Under the pieces are notes generated by a model. That model searched no databases and was not told where the DNA came from. It saw only the letters and a list, made by a program, of their open reading frames with translations. A stretch of DNA of 62,968 nt from Bifidobacterium breve (GTDB lineage: Bacteria > Actinomycetota > Thermoleophilia > Solirubrobacterales > Solirubrobacteraceae), in the NCBI GenBank assembly GCA_945881845.1, contig CAMCVN010000011.1, positions 1-62,968 of the forward strand, in the 5' to 3' direction. Of the stretch, positions 56,388-62,968 are shown one piece after another. Position numbers and translations under genes: made by a program. Position 1 is the stretch's first letter. Every line of letters begins with the position of its first letter.

Positions 56388-57017
56388 ATGCTTCGCGCAG
56401 CGCTTGATCTGCTCGTCCCGCCGCTCTGCTGGGCCTGCCGCGAGCCGGCCGGTGATCGCCTCTGCAAAGCGTGCAGGCTGCGGCTCCCGTGGATCGAGCC
56501 GTTGGCGCCGCGCCGCCGTGGCAGCTTGCTTCAGCAGCACTGGTCGCCGCTTGAGTTCGAAGGCCCCGCGCGGGCGATCGTTCACGCGCTTAAGTTCCAC
56601 TGCGCGACCGCTCTCGCGGCGCTGATGGCGCAGCAGCTCGCCGACTCGCTGCCGCCGCGCGCTTTTCCGCCCGACGCAGCACTTGTCCCCGTCCCGGCCA
56701 GTCGCCTGCGCCAGCGCCAGCGAGGCTTCGATCACGCCGATCTGCTGGCCTCCGAACTCGCAAAGCTCATGCTGCTTCCGCTTGTGCGGCCGTTGAAGCG
56801 CGACTCGGCGCTGGCGAGCGGGCAGCGCGGCCTGTCTCGCGGCGACCGGCTAAGCGGCCGTGGGATGCAGGTGCGGGCAGTTCGCACTGCGCCGCTGCGG
56901 GTCGTCTTAGTCGACGACGTTTGCACGACCGGCGCGACGCTTGAGCTCTGCGCCACGGCACTGCTCGCTGGCGAAACCACAGCAGTCAGCGCTGTTACTT
57001 ATTGCTCTGTTCCTTAG
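56388..57017 (+). CDS. ComF-family phosphoribosyltransferase-like protein
   Basis: The 209-residue protein has a CxxC zinc finger at the N-terminus (CWACREP and LCKACRLRL) and a PRTase domain with VVLVDDVCTTGATLELCA, the PRPP-binding loop. ComF takes part in DNA uptake in competent bacteria, but many actinobacterial members are uncharacterised. It diverges from ctaG across 63 bases. Confidence 0.9.
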   Translation: MLRAALDLLVPPLCWACREPAGDRLCKACRLRLPWIEPLAPRRRGSLLQQHWSPLEFEGPARAIVHALKFHCATALAALMAQQLADSLPPRAFPPDAALVPVPASRLRQRQRGFDHADLLASELAKLMLLPLVRPLKRDSALASGQRGLSRGDRLSGRGMQVRAVRTAPLRVVLVDDVCTTGATLELCATALLAGETTAVSAVTYCSVP

Positions 57018-57030
57018 CGCTCGGCAGTGG

Positions 57031-57036
57031 TACATT
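57031..57036 (+). promoter_or_regulatory. -10 element of the hibernation factor gene
   Basis: TACATT is followed about 20 bases on by AAAGGA (57057-57062) and the ATG at 57069, a leadered promoter. Confidence 0.4.
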
Positions 57037-57068
57037 TTGAGTACCTCCATCACGACAAAGGACTCCCT

Positions 57069-57422
57069 ATGCGCATTGACCTGACCGGGACCAATATCGA
57101 GATCAACGGAGAGCTGCGCGCGATCGTTGCCAAGCGTTTCGCCAAGATCAAGCGCCGCGTACCTGAGGATGCTCACTGCGAGGTGATCCTCGCTGAGGAG
57201 CACAACCCGAAGATCGCCGACGGGCAGAAGGCCGAAGCGAACCTCCACATCAAGGGCGGCACGATCAACGCCAAGGCTCACGAGCGCGACATGGCAGCCG
57301 CGATCGGTCGCATCGCCGATGAAGTTGTGCGCCAACTGAACCGTCGCGGCGACAGGGCCCGCGCCCGCAGCCGGGCCGGTGCCGACACGATCCGTCACGG
57401 GCAGCCAGGCAGCGCCTTCTGA
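57069..57422 (+). CDS. Ribosome hibernation promoting factor (short form)
   Basis: The 117-residue protein of the HPF/RaiA family binds the ribosomal decoding centre in stationary phase. It begins RIDLTGTNIEINGELRAIVA and contains CEVILAEEHNPK and NAKAHERDMAAAI. The C-terminus is Arg-rich, and the dimerization domain of long HPF is missing, so it should silence single ribosomes but not pair them by the long-form mechanism. AAAGGA precedes the ATG; the frame at 57027 is longer but lacks a ribosome site. secA follows. Confidence 0.9.
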   Translation: MRIDLTGTNIEINGELRAIVAKRFAKIKRRVPEDAHCEVILAEEHNPKIADGQKAEANLHIKGGTINAKAHERDMAAAIGRIADEVVRQLNRRGDRARARSRAGADTIRHGQPGSAF

Positions 57423-57449
57423 ACAGGCTCGCTGAGCGGTCAGCGCGGC

Positions 57450-57455
57450 TACACT
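57450..57455 (+). promoter_or_regulatory. -10 element of secA
   Basis: TACACT lies seven bases before the ATG at 57463, with no Shine-Dalgarno, implying a leaderless secA mRNA. Confidence 0.5.
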
Positions 57456-57462
57456 TCGGGCA

Positions 57463-60327
57463 ATGGGTTTGCTCGAAAAAGCACTGAATGTCGGCGAGGG
57501 AAAGCAGTTTCGTCAGTACGAGAAGCGAGTTTCCGAAATTGCCTCGTTTGAGGATCAGTTAGTCGCGCTCAGTGACGACGAGCTGCGCGGCCGGATGGAC
57601 GGCTTGCGCGAGCGCGTCCGCGAACAAGGAGAGTCGCTAGACAGCGTGCTGCCGGAATGTTTCGCGATCGTCCGCGAGGCCGGTCGGCGCTTCCTCAACA
57701 TGCGCCACTTTGACGTTCAGTTGATCGGCGGCATGGTGCTCCACGGCGGCAACATCGCCGAGATGAAGACCGGCGAGGGCAAGACGCTCACGGCAACGCT
57801 CGCCGTCTGTCTCAATGCGCTCTCCGACAAGGGCGTCCATCTCGTCACCGTCAACGACTACCTCGCCCGCCGCGACGCCGAGTGGATGAGCCCGATCTAC
57901 GACGGACTCGGATTTAGCTGGGGCGTACTGCAGAACATGCAGGATCCGAACGAGAAGCTCGCTTCGTACGCCGCCGACATCACCTACGGCACGAACTCCG
58001 AATTCGGCTTCGATTATCTGCGCGACAACATGGCCCAGACGCTCGAAGAGAAGGTTCAGCACGGCGGCCGCATCGGTGAGGACGGCCGCCCGGTAGCGAT
58101 GCACAACTTCGCGATCGTCGATGAGGTCGACAACATCTTGATCGATGAGGCGCGTACGCCGCTGATTATCTCCGGCGCGCCAGAGGCCGCAGCCGACTCC
58201 TACGGCAAGTTCGCCAAGCTGGCACCGCAGATGGTCCCGGGCAAGACGCCTGAGGGGATGGACCCACGCGCGAAGAAGGACTTTGTCGCCGATTTCGACT
58301 ACGAGTTCGATGAGAAGCACAAGACCGTTGCGATCACTGAGCGCGGCGTCGGCAAGGCAGAGCAGTTCATGAACATCGACCACCTCTACCGCGCCGAGAA
58401 CGGGCCGCTCGTAAACCACCTGATCCAGTCGTTGAAGGCCCAGAGCCTCTACAAGCGCGACGTCGACTACGCCGTGATCGATGGCGAAGTGCGGATCATC
58501 GATGAGTTCACGGGCCGCATTCTCGAAGGGCGCCGCTGGTCGGAAGGGCTCCACCAAGCGGTCGAGGCGAAGGAGGGCGTTCGCGTTCAGGAGGAGAACC
58601 AGACGCTGGCAACGATCACGCTGCAGAACTTCTTCCGCCTCTACGACAAACTCTCGGGGATGACCGGTACCGCCCTAACTGAGGCGACCGAGTTCATGAA
58701 GATCTACAAGCTCGGCGTCGTCCAGGTGCCGACAAACCAGGGGCTCGTGCGCGAGGACCAGAATGATCAGATCTACAAGACGAAGGATGGCAAGTGGAGC
58801 GCCGTTGCGCGCGAGATCGAGGCCCGTCACGGGAAGGGGCAGCCGGTCCTAGTCGGCACGATCTCGGTCGAGATTTCAGAGCTGCTCGGCTCAATGCTGG
58901 CGCAGCGAGGAATCCCGCACACCGTCCTTAACGCGAAGCCCGAGTATGCAGAGCGCGAGGGTGAGATCATCGCCGAAGCTGGCCGCCCCGGCGCCGTCAC
59001 AATCGCCACCAACATGGCCGGTCGTGGCGTCGACATCAAGCTTGGCGGCAGCCCTGAGCACCTTGCTCGCGAGGAGCTGATTGCCAGCGGCGTTCAGCCA
59101 CATGAGCCTGAGTTCGCTGAGAAGATGCCGGCACTAATCGTCGAGCAGGAGGCGAAGGTCGCCGACGCCCGCGAGGAAGTGCTCGAATCGGGCGGCCTCT
59201 TCATCGTTGGCACCGAGCGCCACGAGTCGCGCCGGATCGACAACCAGCTACGCGGCCGCGCCGGCCGTCAGGGAGACCCCGGCGAGTCGCGCTTCTTCCT
59301 CAGCGCCGAAGATGATCTCGTTCGCCTATTCGCAGGCGACCGGATCTACAAGATTCTCGACCGCCTCGGTGGAACCGACGAGGAAGGCAACGAGGAGCCG
59401 ATCGAGGCCGGGATGCTCTCGAAGCAGATCGAAAAGGCGCAGCGCAAGGTTGAAGAGCAGAACTTCTTGATCCGCAAGCGCGTGCTCGAGTACGACGACG
59501 TGATGAACGAGCAGCGCCGCGTCGTTTACGCCTACCGCGATGAGGTGCTTGAAGGGGTTGACCTTGGCGACCAAGCACGGACCGAGATCGGCGACGTTGC
59601 CAGCCGTCTCGTCGACGAATACACGCCGAGCGATTACGTCGAAGATTGGGACTTGGCCGGGCTGTTCGTCGCGCTTACCGACCTGATGCCGGTCGGCACG
59701 ATCGATGATGAACTGACCGCCGCAGGCGTGCTCGCCAGCAATCTTGATCGCGCCTCGCTGCAGGAGCGTGTCGTTGCCGAGGCAATGGCGCTCTACGAAG
59801 CGCGCGAAGAAGAGCTTGGCGATGAGCTGATGCGAGCGCTTGAGCGCTACCTGCTGCTGCAGACGATCGATCAGCGTTGGAAAGAACATCTCTACGACAT
59901 GGACTACCTGCGCGAGGGAATCCACTTGCGTGGCTTCGCCCAGATTGACCCTCTGGTCGCCTACAAGAACGAGGCCTTCACGCTCTTCGGTGACCTGATG
60001 AACTCAATCTGGGCTGATTTCGCGCGGATGATCTACCACGTTGAAGTCGAAGTCGAAGTTGATCAGCCCGAGGGCCAGGTTCCCTTTGCCGCCGGGACGC
60101 CGATCGCGGCGCAGGCGATCAACTACTCATCCGGTGCTGGCACAGGCGCGCTTGAAGCTGCCGCCGCCAGCGGCGGCGTGGCTGAAGTTGCCTACGCCGA
60201 CGATGAGCAGATCGTTGAAGCAGAGCCGGTCGAGCAGCGCGTCCTTGACGCCGAAGAGCAGATCGGTCGCAACGACCCCTGCTGGTGCGGTTCAGGCCAG
60301 AAGTACAAGAAGTGCCACGGCGCCTGA
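57463..60327 (+). CDS. secA: Preprotein translocase ATPase SecA
   Basis: The 954-residue motor drives proteins through SecYEG. It has Walker A MKTGEGKTLTATLA (about residues 101-114), the DEAD-type VDEVDNILIDEARTPLI, ATNMAGRGVDIKLGG and the RRIDNQLRGRAGRQGDPGES motif. The C-terminal zinc site CWCGSGQKYKKCH ends the protein after an acidic linker, as in SecA forms that bind SecB or ribosomes. Its length is close to mycobacterial SecA1. Confidence 0.98.
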   Translation: MGLLEKALNVGEGKQFRQYEKRVSEIASFEDQLVALSDDELRGRMDGLRERVREQGESLDSVLPECFAIVREAGRRFLNMRHFDVQLIGGMVLHGGNIAEMKTGEGKTLTATLAVCLNALSDKGVHLVTVNDYLARRDAEWMSPIYDGLGFSWGVLQNMQDPNEKLASYAADITYGTNSEFGFDYLRDNMAQTLEEKVQHGGRIGEDGRPVAMHNFAIVDEVDNILIDEARTPLIISGAPEAAADSYGKFAKLAPQMVPGKTPEGMDPRAKKDFVADFDYEFDEKHKTVAITERGVGKAEQFMNIDHLYRAENGPLVNHLIQSLKAQSLYKRDVDYAVIDGEVRIIDEFTGRILEGRRWSEGLHQAVEAKEGVRVQEENQTLATITLQNFFRLYDKLSGMTGTALTEATEFMKIYKLGVVQVPTNQGLVREDQNDQIYKTKDGKWSAVAREIEARHGKGQPVLVGTISVEISELLGSMLAQRGIPHTVLNAKPEYAEREGEIIAEAGRPGAVTIATNMAGRGVDIKLGGSPEHLAREELIASGVQPHEPEFAEKMPALIVEQEAKVADAREEVLESGGLFIVGTERHESRRIDNQLRGRAGRQGDPGESRFFLSAEDDLVRLFAGDRIYKILDRLGGTDEEGNEEPIEAGMLSKQIEKAQRKVEEQNFLIRKRVLEYDDVMNEQRRVVYAYRDEVLEGVDLGDQARTEIGDVASRLVDEYTPSDYVEDWDLAGLFVALTDLMPVGTIDDELTAAGVLASNLDRASLQERVVAEAMALYEAREEELGDELMRALERYLLLQTIDQRWKEHLYDMDYLREGIHLRGFAQIDPLVAYKNEAFTLFGDLMNSIWADFARMIYHVEVEVEVDQPEGQVPFAAGTPIAAQAINYSSGAGTGALEAAAASGGVAEVAYADDEQIVEAEPVEQRVLDAEEQIGRNDPCWCGSGQKYKKCHGA

Positions 60328-60343
60328 GCGGCGCCCTGCGGGC
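60319..60343 (+). terminator. Hairpins at the end of secA
   Basis: GGCGCC, loop TGAGC, GGCGCC (60319-60335) spans the secA stop, and GCCC, TGC, GGGC overlaps it downstream. These could act as a terminator despite the absence of a T tract; prfB has its own -10 right after. Confidence 0.35.
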
Positions 60344-60358
60344 AGGCCGCTTCGCTGC

Positions 60359-60364
60359 TAGCGT
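60359..60364 (+). promoter_or_regulatory. -10 element of prfB
   Basis: TAGCGT, eight bases before the GTG at 60373, without a Shine-Dalgarno. Confidence 0.4.
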
Positions 60365-60372
60365 CGCCAGTT

Positions 60373-61485
60373 GTGGCTACTGGGCCAAATCTCGAGTCGG
60401 CGCCGCAGCGCCTCAGCGCAGTAACTGAGCAGCTCGCTGAGCTGTCGAGCTTCCTAGACCCTGATGCGCTCACGGCCCAGGTCGCTGAGCTCGAGAGCAG
60501 AATGGGCGCTGAGGGGTTCTGGGACAACCAGGATGAAGCGGCCCGAGTCAGCGCTGAGCACGCGCGCGTTTCGCGCCGCCTTGAACGCTGGCAAGAGTTG
60601 TCAAACGATGGCGGCGACCTAGCGACGATGCTGGAGCTGGTTGACGAAGACCCATCGCTGGCCGGTGAATTTGAAGGCCAACTAGTCGACGTTGAGCGGC
60701 GGCTGGCGGCGTTTGAAGAAGAGCGCCTCTTCGCCGGTGATTACGACGCCGGCGACGCGCTCGTAACGGTCAACGCCGGCGCGGGCGGCACCGACGCTCA
60801 GGACTGGGCCGAGATGGTCTTGAGGATGATGATGCGCTGGGCTGAGAACCGCGGCTTTGAGGTCGAACTGTTGGAGGCCAGCGCGGGGGAGGAGGCAGGG
60901 ATCAAGTCGGCCACCTTCAAGGCCTCGGGCGAGAACGCTTACGGCCTCTTCTGCGCCGAGCGCGGCGTCCATCGCCTCGTTCGTCTCTCGCCTTTCGATT
61001 CCGCGAGCCGCCGTCAAACCTCGTTCGCAGGTGTTGAGGTCGCGCCGGTCGTTGATGAGATCGAGGGCGTGACGATCGAGGACGACGACCTTCAGATCGA
61101 CACCTACCGCGCTTCCGGCGCTGGCGGCCAGCACGTCAACAAAACCGACTCCGCGGTGCGAATCACGCACCGCCCGAGCGGAATTGTCGTTCAATGCCAG
61201 AACGAGCGCTCGCAGTCGTCGAATAAGGAGACGGCGATGAAGATGCTGCGCGCAAAGTTGCTCGAACTCGAAGAGCGGCTGCGTTCGGATGAGATCGCCG
61301 CAGAGAAGGGCGAGAGCCAGGACGTCAACTTCGGCTCGCAGATTCGCTCATACGTGCTCCATCCGTACACGATGGTTAAGGATCACCGCACCGACGTGGA
61401 GATCGGAGACGTCCAACGCGTGCTTGACGGCGACCTCGACGAATTCGTCCGCGCTGAGCTGCTGCGATCGAGCGGCGCGAAGTGA
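60373..61485 (+). CDS. prfB: Peptide chain release factor 2
   Basis: The 370-residue RF2 terminates translation at UAA and UGA. It has the SPF tripeptide in RLSPFDSASRRQTSF and the GGQ at residues 251-253 (ASGAGGQHVNKTDSAV). The frame is continuous through the position where E. coli has the in-frame UGA and +1 shift (here SFLDPD is read as CTA GAC without a stop), so there is no autoregulatory frameshift. It overlaps the decarboxylase start by four bases (GTGA). Confidence 0.96.
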   Translation: MATGPNLESAPQRLSAVTEQLAELSSFLDPDALTAQVAELESRMGAEGFWDNQDEAARVSAEHARVSRRLERWQELSNDGGDLATMLELVDEDPSLAGEFEGQLVDVERRLAAFEEERLFAGDYDAGDALVTVNAGAGGTDAQDWAEMVLRMMMRWAENRGFEVELLEASAGEEAGIKSATFKASGENAYGLFCAERGVHRLVRLSPFDSASRRQTSFAGVEVAPVVDEIEGVTIEDDDLQIDTYRASGAGGQHVNKTDSAVRITHRPSGIVVQCQNERSQSSNKETAMKMLRAKLLELEERLRSDEIAAEKGESQDVNFGSQIRSYVLHPYTMVKDHRTDVEIGDVQRVLDGDLDEFVRAELLRSSGAK

Positions 61486-62966
61486 GCTCGGCCGATCACG
61501 ACCAGTCGCGCGCCCCGTATCTAGACGCTGTCGCCGCCTACGCTGGGCGCCAGCCTGGCCGTTTCCACGTACCTGGCCACAAAGGAGGGATTGGCGCCGA
61601 CGATGCTCTCGTTGAGGCGATCGGCGAAGCTGCCCTCTCTCACGACCTGGCGCAGGGAATCGACGGGATCGATGACGGCCCGGAACCGACCGCTTATTCG
61701 CTCGCTGAGGCGCTGGCCGCTGAGGCCTACGGTGCCGAAAAGAGCTGGTTCCTGACCAACGGCGCTTCCCAAGGCAACCACGCGCTCTGCCTCGCGCTAG
61801 CACCGCTCGGGCGCCACATCGTCGCCCAGCGCAACTCACACGCCTCGATCGTCGACGGCCTCGTCCTCAGCGGCGGCAATCCAATCTTCATCGAGCCGGA
61901 ATACGACAGTGAGCTGGGGATGGCGCTCGGAGTTGAGCCGGCCAAGCTCGCCGCGCTACTGGCCGAGCATCCCGACGCGCGAGCCGCGTTCATCGTCTCG
62001 CCGACCTATTACGGGCTGACGGCTGATGTCGCTGGCTGCGTCGAGGTAGCGCACGCCGCCGGTGTGGCGCTGGTCGTCGATCAGTCGTGGGGCGCTCACC
62101 TCGGCTTCCACCCCGATCTGCCGCCGAGCGCGCTCTCGCTCGGCGCCGACGCCGTTCTCACGAGCACGCACAAGCTAGGTGGCTCGATGACGCAGAGCGC
62201 AATCCTTCACCTCGGCAGCAGCGAGCGAATTGACGAAGCTGCGCTCAGCCGCGCGATTCGGATCCTGCGCTCGACGAGCCAGAGCACGCTGCTGATCGCC
62301 TCGCTCGACGCTGCCCGCCGCCAGTTGGCGACCCGCGGCGAGGAACTGCTCGGCCAGACGCTTGCGAAGCTGGTTGAAGTTCGCCAGCGGCTGGCGGCGA
62401 TTGACAAGATCGAGCTCGTCGACGAGAGCTTCGTCGGGCGGCCGGGAATCGACGGGTTCGATCCGATCCGCATCGTGCTCGACGTCCGCGCAGTTGGCTG
62501 CACGGGGCTCGAGTTCCTCGCGGGGCTGCGAGATCGGCACGACGTTCATCCCGAGATGGCTGCCCAGGCGACGGTTGTGTTCGTCGTCGGCTTGGCTGAA
62601 AACGACGAGCAGTTCGACCGTCTTGTAGCCGCCGTCGAAGCGACCGCCGCTGAGCTGAGCCGCGGCGCCGTCGAGGTCGCGGCGGTCAAGCGGCCCCAGC
62701 TATCCGGCGGCTGCGTCGTTCCGCCGCGGGAGGCCTTCCTCGGTGAGGCAGAGGTAGTTCCGCTCGATCACGCCGTCGGCAGAATCTCCTGCGAGTCGAT
62801 TGCTGGCTATCCGCCCGGAATTCCTGCGCTGCTGCCAGGTGAGCGAGTCAGCGCCGACGTAATCGAGCACCTGCGAGCGACTGCGGCCGCCGGTTCGCGC
62901 TTGCACGGTGCCAGCGATCCGACTCTGACAACTATTCCTGTCTTGCGCGAAGAGCGCCCAGCCTGA
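61482..62966 (+). CDS. Orn/Lys/Arg-type decarboxylase (PLP, fold type I)
   Basis: The 494-residue PLP enzyme of the basic amino acid decarboxylase group has RFHVPGHKGG, the SWFLTNGASQGNHALCLAL cofactor-binding stretch, VVDQSWGAHLGFHPDLP, and the PLP lysine Lys231 in TSTHKLGGSMTQSA. It is shorter than the E. coli inducible decarboxylases and resembles Bacillus SpeA/YaaO, so arginine or lysine decarboxylation for polyamines is likely, without certainty. It is co-translated with prfB. The stop TGA ends two bases before the window edge. Confidence 0.9.
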   Translation: MSSADHDQSRAPYLDAVAAYAGRQPGRFHVPGHKGGIGADDALVEAIGEAALSHDLAQGIDGIDDGPEPTAYSLAEALAAEAYGAEKSWFLTNGASQGNHALCLALAPLGRHIVAQRNSHASIVDGLVLSGGNPIFIEPEYDSELGMALGVEPAKLAALLAEHPDARAAFIVSPTYYGLTADVAGCVEVAHAAGVALVVDQSWGAHLGFHPDLPPSALSLGADAVLTSTHKLGGSMTQSAILHLGSSERIDEAALSRAIRILRSTSQSTLLIASLDAARRQLATRGEELLGQTLAKLVEVRQRLAAIDKIELVDESFVGRPGIDGFDPIRIVLDVRAVGCTGLEFLAGLRDRHDVHPEMAAQATVVFVVGLAENDEQFDRLVAAVEATAAELSRGAVEVAAVKRPQLSGGCVVPPREAFLGEAEVVPLDHAVGRISCESIAGYPPGIPALLPGERVSADVIEHLRATAAAGSRLHGASDPTLTTIPVLREERPA

Positions 62967-62968
62967 TT

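Noticed and set aside
60373-60470. Programmed frameshift in prfB
   Set aside because: No in-frame TGA occurs at the usual site; the frame is continuous from GTG to the stop.

Overview
The window is a GC-rich, densely packed chromosomal segment with no sign of phage, plasmid or transposon. Gene content and order point to an actinobacterium. The run rpmE, prfA, prmC, sua5, wecA, atpIBEFHAGDC matches the mycobacterial locus as I recall it. The cassette methyltransferase, GH57 enzyme, GT4 enzyme recalls Mycobacterium Rv3030-Rv3032, with etfBA nearby. A class Thermoleophilia (Solirubrobacterales-like) origin is my best guess; it is inference and was not tested by any search.

Layout. (1) 1-7.3 kb: a truncated Fur/Zur-family regulator with a histidine-rich metal-binding protein and a Zur-like operator, an unknown protein, an ArsA-family ATPase, a ParA-FtsZ pair, a gamma-glutamyltransferase and a lipoprotein. 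(2) 7.3-15.8 kb: a Lon-N-like protein and a divergent photolyase, a methyltransferase, then an operon of P450, methyltransferase, GH57 branching enzyme and GT4 glucosyltransferase that converges on a beta-helix acyltransferase. This resembles a polymethylated-glucan (MGLP-like) cassette. (3) 15.9-27.2 kb: acyl-CoA and propionate metabolism: MeaB, two acyl-CoA dehydrogenases, thiolase, a HAD phosphatase, the B12-binding mutase subunit, and EtfB-EtfA-ETF:quinone oxidoreductase, the route that carries electrons from the dehydrogenases to quinone. (4) 28-43.4 kb: translation genes (L31, RF1, PrmC, Sua5), glyA, a WecA-type transferase, a TetR/hydrolase pair, and the complete F-type ATP synthase. 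(5) 43.4-55.5 kb: a saccharopine-dehydrogenase-like protein, an M20 peptidase, an LCP protein, sugar-nucleotide genes (ugd, a ManC-like enzyme, PGI/PMI, UGPase), and MerR with two tandem S-adenosylhomocysteine hydrolase paralogs. (6) 55.5-63 kb: CtaG, ComF, a ribosome hibernation factor, SecA, RF2 and a PLP-dependent basic amino acid decarboxylase.

Two genome-wide habits stand out. First, about twenty genes carry a TANNNT hexamer 6-9 bases before the start codon and no Shine-Dalgarno, which is the signature of leaderless mRNAs; a smaller set has a hexamer about 30 bases upstream plus a clear Shine-Dalgarno. Second, all eight convergent gene pairs end within 16 bases of each other, and four overlap by exactly four bases in their stop codons.

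The most unusual single gene is the second SAH-hydrolase-like protein (52784-54049). It keeps the NAD-binding fold but has lost the catalytic lysine and has an Asp-Asn pair exchanged, and it seems to start at CTG. The ETF:quinone oxidoreductase lacks the fourth cysteine of its iron-sulfur site. No intergenic stretch exceeds about 165 bases; the longest (22591-22754) holds a weak hairpin and the cupredoxin leader. I saw no tRNA, rRNA, CRISPR array or insertion sequence.
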